In this document: one piece after another, positions 1 through 8,304 of the stretch
How the letters are laid out: each line of letters starts with the position of its first letter
How positions within the stretch are numbered: the first letter of the stretch is position 1
Source: a virus
Direction: 5' to 3' (one strand)
Length of the DNA stretch: 52,220 nt
Virus record (IMG/VR): IMGVR_UViG_3300010883_015241
Coordinates: 1 to 52,220 of that record
Program-made: the position numbers and the translations under genes
The notes under the pieces: model-generated
Databases searched by the model: none
The model's input: the letters and a program-made list of their open reading frames with translations, nothing else
What the model was told of the DNA's origin: nothing

Positions 1-2
1 TA

Positions 3-1211
3 TTAGACAAAAGAGGAGGTTCATATACTCCAGATGAAAAAGTTGAAGAAGGAAGAGGAGATGGAGCAACAATATTCCAAATTATTAGAGACAGAGCAGC
101 AGAAGATGGAGTATCTGAAAAAGAAGCTGCTATGGAAGTGCTAGAAGCAATAGGAGAAGAGTATGAAATAAACTTCGAATTCGGAAGGATAGGTGATACT
201 TTAGAAGAGTTAGACGGAGATACAAGTACCGATTCAAACGCATTTGCTTATAGTAAAAGCGGTGTATCAAAAATACAAAAAGAACATGATGTAGTTATTT
301 CCGTAATGAAAGATCTTGCTAAGAAGTATAAAGCAGGAGACAAATCAGTAGTATCGGACCTAAAACTACTTACTAAGAAGAAAAATTACTTAGAAGACCT
401 GTTAGATGCTAAAGTATCCGGTACAGGAAAAGATCAACAAGTGGTAGGTGAAGGAACAGATTTATACGAAGATAATTTTTTCCAATTCACTAGAACCAAC
501 AAAGGACAAGACGGAATGGCTCTGCAGATTAATAATGCAGCTCAGGGCTCTAATATAAAAAGAGGGCATATGACTGTTAAAGGTAATCTCTTAACTCTCT
601 TTCAAAAAGCACTAGCAAAATCAATTTCACTTTTTGATGATAATAAATACCAAGGAGTAAACGAAGAAGATACTGCAAAAGGAGATTATGAAACACGTTT
701 AAAAAACCACCCTGAAAGTGCTAAAATCAAAGCTATCCAAAATCTAGTCAAAAAGCAAAAGCAACAAATAAAGAAAGAAGGATATTACGGAACCTCAGAA
801 ATAGAGACCATAGTAGGAGCAATTGGATATGATGATATAGACCACTTCTTTGAAGATAATCCTGGAGCAGTAGATGCAATAATACAGATGATAGGCAGTG
901 TACCCGAATTCAATCGAAAGCTTGGAGTAGAGTTCTCTACATCTGAATTAGCAGATATGGGATTTTATGACATAGAAGGATATGATAAAGAAGAAGGTGT
1001 AGAAAAAACTAAAACCAGGAATAGAAACACCAGCAAAGAGAGACCTTATGGGCATACAGGTCAAAATGAAGATGCAACACAGGATAAAGCAACCGCTTCT
1101 TTAGAAAAGTATAAAAAAGGAAACCTAAAAGAAGAAAAGGTAGAATGTGATAAATGTAAAGGTAAAGGATGTTCACATTGTAAAGATTTAGGTTACCATT
1201 ACAAGAAGTAA
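3..1211 (+). CDS. 5'-truncated phage protein with C-terminal zinc knuckle
   Basis: The reading frame is open from the first bases of the window, so the gene starts upstream; the first internal ATG at 132 is not convincingly the real start. The visible part is about 400 residues, charged and lysine/glutamate rich, with no family I recognise. The last 25 residues contain a C-x2-C-x-G-x-G-C-x2-C pattern (CDKCKGKGCSHC), like one repeat of the DnaJ cysteine-rich domain, which normally binds zinc. In this position, before packaging genes of a T4-type phage, a structural or assembly role is possible but not shown. It ends 28 bases before the next gene. Confidence 0.75.
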   Translation, partial: LDKRGGSYTPDEKVEEGRGDGATIFQIIRDRAAEDGVSEKEAAMEVLEAIGEEYEINFEFGRIGDTLEELDGDTSTDSNAFAYSKSGVSKIQKEHDVVISVMKDLAKKYKAGDKSVVSDLKLLTKKKNYLEDLLDAKVSGTGKDQQVVGEGTDLYEDNFFQFTRTNKGQDGMALQINNAAQGSNIKRGHMTVKGNLLTLFQKALAKSISLFDDNKYQGVNEEDTAKGDYETRLKNHPESAKIKAIQNLVKKQKQQIKKEGYYGTSEIETIVGAIGYDDIDHFFEDNPGAVDAIIQMIGSVPEFNRKLGVEFSTSELADMGFYDIEGYDKEEGVEKTKTRNRNTSKERPYGHTGQNEDATQDKATASLEKYKKGNLKEEKVECDKCKGKGCSHCKDLGYHYKK

Positions 1212-1239
1212 TGCGATAATAATCGCAAATTTAAATAAT

Positions 1240-2313
1240 ATGAATAGAAAAGATTTAAAAAACATTATTCAAGAAGCATACGAAGAAGTATTACTCGAAG
1301 CTGATCAGAAGATGTCTCCCGATAATATAGCGAAACCCAGAGAATTGCCAGCTAGTTTCTTAAAAGGAGTTGAGCAAAGGTACGGTAAAGTATCAAAAGA
1401 TGATTTCTTTTCAAAAGATCTTAGCACATATTATAAGATGGATGGTAGAAACGATACAACAAAATCAGTTTCACATAAGGTAATACGTCTTCCTTCTTTT
1501 TCAGAACTTTACAATGACTTCTCAGATATTATACTAGATATCAAAAAGATGATGAACAATAAGGATGTTAGAAATGATAGAGCAGCTAGAGACTTATTTG
1601 AATTAATAAAAACTAACTTCAGAAAACTTCAGACCTATCTAAGAACTGAACGACCAGATCAGTACGCAATGCTCAAGATGAGACGTAATATGGAAGAAGC
1701 AATTGCTGGTATAAAGAAAAAATATCCTACCCCTGACATGGTTAGTGAAGATATAGATAAAGAACCTAAACCAGAAGAACCCGGAGACCCTAAAGCACCT
1801 AAAGAAACAGTATTAGAAGATGCTACAGATACCATACTAAGTAAATTTCCTACACTAAAAGCAGCTATAGTAAAATTACAGACAGAAGACTTTAAAGAAT
1901 TTGTCGATACTATAGACTGGATTTCACCACGTCCAAGTGCATTTAGAATTAATATAAAAAATGGACAAGACTACATATTAAAATGGACAGGTAAATCATT
2001 CGAAGCACAAATAGGAGGTAAAAGATACTTTATAGATAAGATATCAGAATATCAACAGGCATTAGATAAATTATCCATACTATATAAAGAAGGACCAATG
2101 GACGGTGCCGGAACAGGTGAACCTGCAGATACTGACTCCGGTAGTGGAGGAGGAGGAGGCGGAGACTTTCCTGGAGGAGATGAAGGAGGAGATGAATTTG
2201 GAGGCGGAGATGAAGGTGAAGATGAATTTGGAGGAGGAGATGACGTAGGAGGAGCTGACTTAGGAGGAGAAGAAATTGATTTTGAAACAGACGCAGAAGA
2301 ACCAGAAGCATAA
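1240..2313 (+). CDS. Putative prohead/internal protein with Gly-Asp-Glu-rich tail
   Basis: 357 residues, not recognised. The first 20 residues form an amphipathic helix with two (I/L)-x-E sites (IIQE and LLE), resembling T4 capsid-targeting sequences cut by the gp21 protease. The middle is mixed alpha/charged with a proline/glutamate-rich linker around residues 170-190. The last ~65 residues are almost only Gly, Asp, Glu and Phe, a flexible acidic tail encoded by repeated GGAGGA/GATGAA units. No Shine-Dalgarno precedes the ATG. The next gene starts five bases after its stop. Inference: a protein packaged in or near the prohead core; function unknown. Confidence 0.75.
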   Translation: MNRKDLKNIIQEAYEEVLLEADQKMSPDNIAKPRELPASFLKGVEQRYGKVSKDDFFSKDLSTYYKMDGRNDTTKSVSHKVIRLPSFSELYNDFSDIILDIKKMMNNKDVRNDRAARDLFELIKTNFRKLQTYLRTERPDQYAMLKMRRNMEEAIAGIKKKYPTPDMVSEDIDKEPKPEEPGDPKAPKETVLEDATDTILSKFPTLKAAIVKLQTEDFKEFVDTIDWISPRPSAFRINIKNGQDYILKWTGKSFEAQIGGKRYFIDKISEYQQALDKLSILYKEGPMDGAGTGEPADTDSGSGGGGGGDFPGGDEGGDEFGGGDEGEDEFGGGDDVGGADLGGEEIDFETDAEEPEA

Positions 2314-2317
2314 CATT

Positions 2318-2599
2318 ATGATAAGACTAGGACAACTAATTACACTTAAACCTCTACAAGAGGCAGAAGAAGAAACACAGGATGTACAATCTACAAAAGA
2401 TGCTGATAGAGCAGGCTCTGCAGAAATAAAGAAGTTAGAACAAGTACTATCAGGACCATTAAAAAACTATCTCACCAGAGTTAATAGACCAGAGGAATTA
2501 GCTAGAATGTTAGAATTTATACTTAACAACATAAGTACTACCTTAAAGAAAAATGCTAAAACAAGACCTATACTTAAGTCTCTATTTAATAAATTTTAA
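2318..2599 (+). CDS. Small conserved phage protein, unknown
   Basis: 93 residues if started at the ATG at 2318, which lies just after the stop of the previous gene; a longer in-frame start at 2276 would lie inside that gene and is less likely. The N-terminus (MIRLGQLITLKPLQEAEEE) is again a short hydrophobic helix followed by acidic residues, similar in style to capsid-targeting leaders. The C-terminal half is helical and basic at its end. It sits two genes before the large terminase, where small terminase genes often lie, but it is shorter than T4 gp16 and I cannot assign it to that family. Confidence 0.65.
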   Translation: MIRLGQLITLKPLQEAEEETQDVQSTKDADRAGSAEIKKLEQVLSGPLKNYLTRVNRPEELARMLEFILNNISTTLKKNAKTRPILKSLFNKF

Positions 2600-2601
2600 T
2601 A

Positions 2602-3696
2602 ATGAAAGTTACTGACAAGTTATATACTGAATGGGCTTGGAGAACTAAGTCAGGTGTACCGGATATTAATAATATTGAGGATAAAATAATTTTAGAAAGC
2701 TTAATTTCTGAATTAACTAATACCGATGGCCAAGTTTCTAAACAAGAAGTAATGGACGCTATTCAAAATGGTAAATTTACTCCTGGTGATTTAAAACAAA
2801 TACTAAACGGTATATCAGGAGTAGCTTACAAAGGTGATGTAATTGAATATTTAAATAACAAAGGGAAAACAGTATCCTCTGCTTCAAGAAGAATATATAA
2901 TACTTTAGTAGATAATGGAGATATTCAAAATTTTCATTCATACGTTAAAGGTGGAAAAATGATTAGTTACGATACATTAGGTACCGGTAAAGGCGGAGGA
3001 AACTTAACAACTCAATTTAAAAACCTAATATCAACAGAAACTTTAAAATACCTACTTGATCTAAAACCTTCTATAGGTAATATAGCTACAGGAAAAGGAG
3101 AAGTATTCTTAAGCGTAATGTGTCAAGATGTTTCAAGTGATGGGAAAGGCAAAGGAGATGTCTCTGTAGGCGATATGGGAATTGAAGTAAAAAATAGAGG
3201 AGCAGTTCCTATGGGACAAAAAGCAGGGTTTGGTAAAAATTCTGATAAAGTAATGATTGATAAGATTATATCTGGTGTTAACAGCTTTTTAATAAGAAAA
3301 ATTGATACTAGTGTAACTAAAGGTAACAGACCTTTTCATAGAATAAATAAAATATTAGCAGCAGTAGTAGATCAAAACAAAGATAGGTTTGATGATACTA
3401 TAGAAATTGCGAATAGAGCAATACTAAGCACCTACCCAGGAATTGATTTTGAAGGGTTTAATTTATCAAAATATCAAAGCGGTAGCGGAATAGATGCAGA
3501 CAAATTAGAAAGTCATTTTTCAAAAAAAATAATTAAGAAGTACATTGCTGATGAAGATTTTTCAGAAGTATTTTTCTTAGATGATAAGAGTGGTACTTTT
3601 CAAAGAGTGGAAGCTGATAAGTTAATTGAATTAGTTGGTTCTAAAATTAAAATTGAAATGAAAGACGGACTACCTAGATGGTCTTATAATTTCTAA
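2602..3696 (+). CDS. Putative PD-(D/E)XK nuclease-like protein next to the terminase
   Basis: 364 residues. Residues 164-200 contain a glycine-rich segment with GKGE (E167), GKGD (D186) and IEVKNRG (E195, K197). Spaced acidic residues ending in E-x-K are the usual metal-binding core of PD-(D/E)XK nucleases. The N-terminal ~60 residues (starting MKVTDKLYTEWAWRT) are a separate helical region. The gene ends eight bases before the large terminase, so a role in DNA packaging, end processing or host DNA degradation is plausible. It could instead be a catalytically dead structural relative. Nuclease call is moderate; existence of the gene is firm. Confidence 0.6.
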   Translation: MKVTDKLYTEWAWRTKSGVPDINNIEDKIILESLISELTNTDGQVSKQEVMDAIQNGKFTPGDLKQILNGISGVAYKGDVIEYLNNKGKTVSSASRRIYNTLVDNGDIQNFHSYVKGGKMISYDTLGTGKGGGNLTTQFKNLISTETLKYLLDLKPSIGNIATGKGEVFLSVMCQDVSSDGKGKGDVSVGDMGIEVKNRGAVPMGQKAGFGKNSDKVMIDKIISGVNSFLIRKIDTSVTKGNRPFHRINKILAAVVDQNKDRFDDTIEIANRAILSTYPGIDFEGFNLSKYQSGSGIDADKLESHFSKKIIKKYIADEDFSEVFFLDDKSGTFQRVEADKLIELVGSKIKIEMKDGLPRWSYNF

Positions 3697-3704
3697 AATG
3701 AGTT

Positions 3705-5279
3705 ATGGCACAAGATATAAAAAAAATAATAGCACAAGAATACCTTAAGTGTGCAAAAGATCCATCCTACTTTATGCGCAAGTACTGTTATATACAGCAC
3801 CCGCAAAGAGGTAGAATACTGTTTAATCTTTACCCATTTCAAGAAAAGGTACTACATTTATTCAGAAGTAATCAGTATATAATTACTCTTAAATCAAGAC
3901 AGTTAGGAATTTCTACTCTAGCATCAGGCTATAGTTTATGGTTAATGGTCTTCCACAAAGATAAAAATGTACTAGCATTAGCAACCACACAAGCCACAGC
4001 ACGTAACTTAGTAACTAAGACTATGTTTATGTACGATCAATTACCTAAGTGGTTAAGACTACCAACAGTAGAAAAAAACAAATTATCATTAAGATTAAGA
4101 AATGGATCTAAAATCTCTGCAAAATCCTCTAATGCAGACGCAGCAAGATCAGAAGCGGTATCTTTACTACTAATTGATGAAGCCGCCTTTATCGACAATA
4201 TTGACGAAACCTTTGCAGCAGCTCAACAGACCTTAGCAACAGGTGGACAATGCATGGCCTTATCCACCCCTAACGGTATAGGTAACTGGTTCCATCAGAC
4301 ATGGACTAAAGCAGAAACAAGAGAAAATAGTTTTATCCCGGTAACCTTACCTTGGACAGTACATCCTGAAAGAAATCAAGTATGGAGAGATCAACAAGAT
4401 AAAGATTTAGGTCCTAGAATGGCAGGCCAAGAATGTGACTGCGATTTCCTAACATCAGGTGATACAGTATTTAACCCAGAAGACTTAGCTTTTTATGAAC
4501 AGACTTACCAATCAGATCCTGTAGAAAGAAGAGGAGTTGACAGTAATTTATGGATCTGGGAAGGAGTAGATTATACAAAAACCTATATGGTAGTAGCTGA
4601 TGTATCAAGAGGAGACAGTGCAGATTACTCTGCATTTCATATATTTGATGTAGAAACTTGTACTCAAGTAGGAGAATATAAAGGTAAAGTATCCCCCAAG
4701 GATCTAGGAAACGTGCTAGTAGGGATAGCCTCAGAATATAATGATGCTCTACTAGTTATAGAAAACGCCAATATAGGATGGGCTACAATAGAACAAGTGA
4801 TGGAACGCCAATATAAGAACCTATACTACAGTTCTACTTCACAAATAGAAACAGTTGAATCTTATATGTCAAAGTATGAGAGAGACAAATTAGTACCCGG
4901 CTTTACAATGTCAATGAGAACTCGTCCATTAGTAATAGCTAAGATGATTGAATACATAAGAGAGAAATCTGTAACTATACAGTCAAAAAGACTTATGGCA
5001 GAAATGAGAGTTTTTGTATGGAAAAATGGAAAACCACAAGCACAAACGGGTTATAATGATGATTTAATAATCTCCTGTGCAACAGCACTATTTGTTAGGG
5101 ATACAGCACTTAAATTAAGACAACAGGGTATGGATCTAACAAGAGCTCAGCTATCATCTTTTACCAACCTCAACAGCAAGAACAAAGCTATCATGACAAA
5201 TGTTGGTAATCTGCAGAATAATCCGTATATTATTAATAGTAATCAAGGTACTGAAGATATTTCTTGGTTACTTAAATAG
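3705..5279 (+). CDS. gp17: Terminase large subunit (T4 gp17-like)
   Basis: 524 residues; T4 gp17 is 610. The ATPase domain shows a Walker A variant KSRQLGIST (residues 63-71), Walker B LLLIDEA (154-160, D158/E159) and the coupling motif STPN (187-190). The C-terminal RNase H-like nuclease shows VVADVSRGD (D299), LLVIEN (E353) and NDDL (D452/D453), the expected three acidic metal ligands. This enzyme cuts concatemeric phage DNA and pumps it into the prohead through the portal, whose gene is next. The ATG at 3705 gives MAQDIKK and is followed by the N-terminal adenine-binding region; no SD is seen. All key residues are present. Confidence 0.97.
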   Translation: MAQDIKKIIAQEYLKCAKDPSYFMRKYCYIQHPQRGRILFNLYPFQEKVLHLFRSNQYIITLKSRQLGISTLASGYSLWLMVFHKDKNVLALATTQATARNLVTKTMFMYDQLPKWLRLPTVEKNKLSLRLRNGSKISAKSSNADAARSEAVSLLLIDEAAFIDNIDETFAAAQQTLATGGQCMALSTPNGIGNWFHQTWTKAETRENSFIPVTLPWTVHPERNQVWRDQQDKDLGPRMAGQECDCDFLTSGDTVFNPEDLAFYEQTYQSDPVERRGVDSNLWIWEGVDYTKTYMVVADVSRGDSADYSAFHIFDVETCTQVGEYKGKVSPKDLGNVLVGIASEYNDALLVIENANIGWATIEQVMERQYKNLYYSSTSQIETVESYMSKYERDKLVPGFTMSMRTRPLVIAKMIEYIREKSVTIQSKRLMAEMRVFVWKNGKPQAQTGYNDDLIISCATALFVRDTALKLRQQGMDLTRAQLSSFTNLNSKNKAIMTNVGNLQNNPYIINSNQGTEDISWLLK

Positions 5280-5281
5280 AA

Positions 5282-5298
5282 CTATTTATATATAAATA
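5282..5298 (+). promoter_or_regulatory. Candidate phage late promoter upstream of portal
   Basis: The 28-base gap between terminase and portal contains CTATTTATA directly followed by TATAAATA. TATAAATA is the T4 late promoter consensus; TATTTATA is its reverse complement and recurs in other gaps of this window. The element lies 9-17 bases before the portal ATG, which would give a very short leader. Function is inferred from recurrence and position only. Confidence 0.4.
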
Positions 5299-5307
5299 AA
5301 AGACATA

Positions 5308-7197
5308 ATGGCAGATAAATCTCTTTTTGGTAGGCTAACTAAACTCTTTTCTACTGATGTTGTAATAAGAAATATTGGAGGTAACGAACTTAAAATAATC
5401 GATGCTAACCAGATACAACGGTCAGGTAAGTATGAGACCAACTCACTAATAGATAGATTTAGTAGATTATACGTTAATAATCAACAAAACATCTATAATC
5501 CTAATCTAAATTACCAGACACTAAGGGTACAACTATACTCTGATTATGAAGCTATGGATACAGATTCTATTCTAGCATCATCACTTGATATACTATCAGA
5601 CGAAGCAACAGTAAAGAACGATGTAGGGGAAGTACTATCAATTAAATCCTCAGATGAAAATATTCAAAGAGTACTTTATAACCTATTCTATGACGTTTTA
5701 AACATTGAGTTTAATTTATGGTCATGGACTAGAAATATGTGTAAATATGGAGATTTCTTTTTAAAACTGGAAATTTCAGAGAAGTTTGGGGTGTATAATG
5801 TACTACCTTACACCGTATATAATGTAGCACGACATGAAGGAGTCGACCCGGAAGAACCAACTAAGGTAGAGTTTACAATAGATCCTGATGGATTAGCTAC
5901 CTCTACAGATCCAAACTTTATACCTAGAAAGAACAGTAAGGTATTAAAACTAGATAATTATGAAGTAGCACACTTTAGGTTAATATCTGATACAAATTAC
6001 CTACCCTATGGCCGTTCTTATTTAGAACCAGCTAGAAAAGTTTATAAGCAATTAAACCTTATGGAAGATGCGATGTTAATACACCGTATAATGAGAGCTC
6101 CAGAGAAAAGAATGTTCTACGTTAATGTAGGTTCAATTCCCCCTAACGAAGTAGAGCAGTTTATGCAGAAGACTATTAACCAGATGAAAAAGACTCCTTA
6201 TGTGGATCCTGCAACTGGTCAATACAATCTTAAGTTTAATATGCAAAATATGATGGAAGACTTTTACCTACCTATTAGGGGTGGTGATGCTTCTACTCGT
6301 ATTGAAACTACCAAAGGATTAGAATACGATGGTACAAACGATATTGAATACTTAAGAGATAAGTTATTTGCAGCATTAAAAATTCCAAAAGCTTACTTTG
6401 GATACGAAGGAGACTTAAGTGGTAAAGCTACTCTAGCAGCAGAAGATATTAGATTTGCTAGAACAGTAGAGAGAATTCAAAGAATCTTAGAATCTGAATT
6501 AACTAAAATAGCTTTAGTACATTTATATAGTCAAGGATATGAAGGAGAGTCATTAACTAATTTTGAAATTAAGTTAACTACACCTTCTATTATATACGAA
6601 CAAGAGAAAGTAGCACTACTTAAAGAGAAGATAGATCTTGCTAACCAAATGAAAGATTCTAAACTATTCTCATCAGATTATATCTACGAACATATATTTG
6701 ATATGTCAGAAGATAAGTACAATGAAATGAGAGACCTAGTTAGAGAAGATGGTAAGAGAGCATTTAGAATAGCACAATTAGAAGCTGAAGGCAATGATCC
6801 TGCTAAGTCTGGAAGATCATACGGTACACCACATGATTTAGCTTCAATGTACGGTCGAAGATCAACCGCAACTGAAAAAGGAGGAGGCCTTGGTCAAGTA
6901 CCCCCAGGTTACGAAGATCACCCAGCACCACCTAAACACGGTGAACCAGGCCCAGAAGGAGGAAGACCAACAGAGAGATTTTCAATACACGGTACTACAG
7001 ATGCTATAGGAGGAAGAGATCCTTTAGGACAGCATGGTATGCATGGCGGTTTTCCAAGTGATAATGATCAAGTAAACGAAAACTTCACTACCCAGAAAGT
7101 TTATGCCCAAAACGAGGAAACACTTAAACAGTTGGATTTCGTAAAAAGAGAGTCAAATCTCTTAAAAGAAGACAATATTAAAGATTTAGGTGAATAG
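5308..7197 (+). CDS. gp20: Portal protein (T4 gp20-like)
   Basis: 629 residues, against 524 for T4 gp20. The core matches T4-type portals: an N-terminal wing, the segment with YEAMDTDSILASSLDIL near residues 81-97, the PYGRSYLEPARKVYKQLNLMEDAMLIHRI region near 228-260, and the later IPKAYFGYEGDLSGKATLAAEDIRFARTVERIQ region. The portal is the dodecameric ring at the head vertex through which DNA enters and leaves. The last ~130 residues (Gly, Pro and His rich, then acidic) form an extra C-terminal extension beyond the usual clip and crown. It follows gp17 directly, as packaging partners do. Confidence 0.95.
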   Translation: MADKSLFGRLTKLFSTDVVIRNIGGNELKIIDANQIQRSGKYETNSLIDRFSRLYVNNQQNIYNPNLNYQTLRVQLYSDYEAMDTDSILASSLDILSDEATVKNDVGEVLSIKSSDENIQRVLYNLFYDVLNIEFNLWSWTRNMCKYGDFFLKLEISEKFGVYNVLPYTVYNVARHEGVDPEEPTKVEFTIDPDGLATSTDPNFIPRKNSKVLKLDNYEVAHFRLISDTNYLPYGRSYLEPARKVYKQLNLMEDAMLIHRIMRAPEKRMFYVNVGSIPPNEVEQFMQKTINQMKKTPYVDPATGQYNLKFNMQNMMEDFYLPIRGGDASTRIETTKGLEYDGTNDIEYLRDKLFAALKIPKAYFGYEGDLSGKATLAAEDIRFARTVERIQRILESELTKIALVHLYSQGYEGESLTNFEIKLTTPSIIYEQEKVALLKEKIDLANQMKDSKLFSSDYIYEHIFDMSEDKYNEMRDLVREDGKRAFRIAQLEAEGNDPAKSGRSYGTPHDLASMYGRRSTATEKGGGLGQVPPGYEDHPAPPKHGEPGPEGGRPTERFSIHGTTDAIGGRDPLGQHGMHGGFPSDNDQVNENFTTQKVYAQNEETLKQLDFVKRESNLLKEDNIKDLGE

Positions 7198-7201
7198 GCC
7201 A

Positions 7202-7209
7202 TATTTATA
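7202..7209 (+). promoter_or_regulatory. Candidate late promoter element TATTTATA
   Basis: TATTTATA in the 28-base gap between the portal gene and the next gene, 16 bases before its ATG. It is the same octamer found before the portal, scaffold, neck and short fibre genes. Position and recurrence are the only evidence. Confidence 0.35.
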
Positions 7210-7225
7210 ATAGTAAACGTGCATA

Positions 7226-8080
7226 ATGAAAATAAAACATTTAAAGCTTAGGAATACAGGATTAATCTTTGAACTGCTAGTTAAACAGATCGCAGCTGAC
7301 ACCCTATCCTCAAAAGACTCATCTGCAGTAAATATTATAAAGAAGTTCTACGCAGGTAAAACAACATTAGCTAAAGAATTTAAGTTATATGAATTTATCT
7401 TAAAAAATAAAAACGTATCAACTAATAAAGCAGATAATATAGTATCTACTATTACAGAAATATCTAGAAAACTTAATCAAGATACATTAAAGAAGCAGAA
7501 GTACGAATTGATAGCAGAGATCAAAAAGAGTTATAATTTAGAAGAGTTTTTTAATATACAGGTGAATGAGTATAAGCCTTTAGCAGCACTGTATTGTTTA
7601 CTAGAAGCTCAAAATAATAATGAATTAGTAGACCCTGAGTATTTAGTTAATAATAGAGCTACAGTACTTGAACACCTCACAAACACAGATATTAATAAAT
7701 CAGACGTAGAAGATACAGTTATTCAAGAGTTTGCAAAATACGATAAGGACTTAAAGTTACTTACGTTTAAGATCTTATTAGAAAAATTTAATGACAGATA
7801 TAAAGATTTTTCCCCTGAGCATAAAAACATACTAAGAGAGTTTATCACATCAGTAAACTCAACAACACGTTTACGAAATGTTGTTAATGAAGAATTAGAT
7901 AAGATATCTAAAGCAGTTGGAAATTTAATACCCACTATTAAGGATGATGTGATTAAGATTAAATTACAAGAAGTAGCTAGAAATATTATACCCCTAACTA
8001 ATAAAGTTAAAGTTTCTGACACACATCTGGTTAATATAATGCAGTATTATGATCTTATTAAAGAGTTAAAAACCGTATGA
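7226..8080 (+). CDS. Conserved T4-type phage protein of the prohead region, unknown
   Basis: 284 residues, almost wholly helical by composition, starting MKIKHLKLRNTGLIFELLVKQI. It has no catalytic motif I can see. From its place between portal and protease, where T4 carries the core proteins gp67 and gp68, I infer a head-assembly role; I do not claim homology to those. Its stop codon overlaps the start of the next gene (ATGA), indicating translational coupling. Confidence 0.8.
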   Translation: MKIKHLKLRNTGLIFELLVKQIAADTLSSKDSSAVNIIKKFYAGKTTLAKEFKLYEFILKNKNVSTNKADNIVSTITEISRKLNQDTLKKQKYELIAEIKKSYNLEEFFNIQVNEYKPLAALYCLLEAQNNNELVDPEYLVNNRATVLEHLTNTDINKSDVEDTVIQEFAKYDKDLKLLTFKILLEKFNDRYKDFSPEHKNILREFITSVNSTTRLRNVVNEELDKISKAVGNLIPTIKDDVIKIKLQEVARNIIPLTNKVKVSDTHLVNIMQYYDLIKELKTV

Positions 8081-8304
8081 GGTTAAGTCAACTTAAAGAA
8101 ATAATAAGAGAGGTATTGCAAGAGTTAGAAGAAGCAAATACAACCAGCAGTGCTGGAGGGAGTTATTTAACGCCTCATGCATTTAGTAAGAACGGTAGCG
8201 ACAATAGAGCTACCAAACAAGCTAAACGTGTTGGGTATACTAAGGTGAAAAAAAAGAAAAGACCGTACAGTACGAAACTTATAGATTATTTAAACAATGA
8301 GTAG
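8077..8304 (+). CDS. Small basic internal head protein candidate
   Basis: 75 residues. The first ~20 residues (MRLSQLKEIIREVLQELEE) are an acidic amphipathic helix with IRE, LQE and LEE sites that fit the (I/L)-x-E rule of the T4 gp21 protease. The rest is basic, with a KKKKR patch, suited to contact with DNA. This two-part design resembles T4 prohead core and internal proteins, in which a leader targets the protein into the prohead and is then clipped off. It overlaps its neighbours on both sides (ATGA upstream, 8 bases downstream). Confidence 0.75.
   Translation: MRLSQLKEIIREVLQELEEANTTSSAGGSYLTPHAFSKNGSDNRATKQAKRVGYTKVKKKKRPYSTKLIDYLNNE

Noticed and set aside
2130-2290. Possible tandem DNA repeat (GGAGGA/GATGAA units)
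   Set aside because: It codes for the Gly-Asp-Glu tail in frame and has no constant unit length; treated as low-complexity coding sequence.
2030-2311. Leucine-rich minus-strand frame that looks membrane-like
   Set aside because: It is the reverse of the GGAGGA/GATGAA low-complexity tail of the gene at 1240; composition is an artefact.
2276-2317. Upstream start for the small gene at 2318
   Set aside because: It overlaps the end of the preceding gene, whereas the ATG at 2318 follows its stop and gives a leader similar to other head genes.
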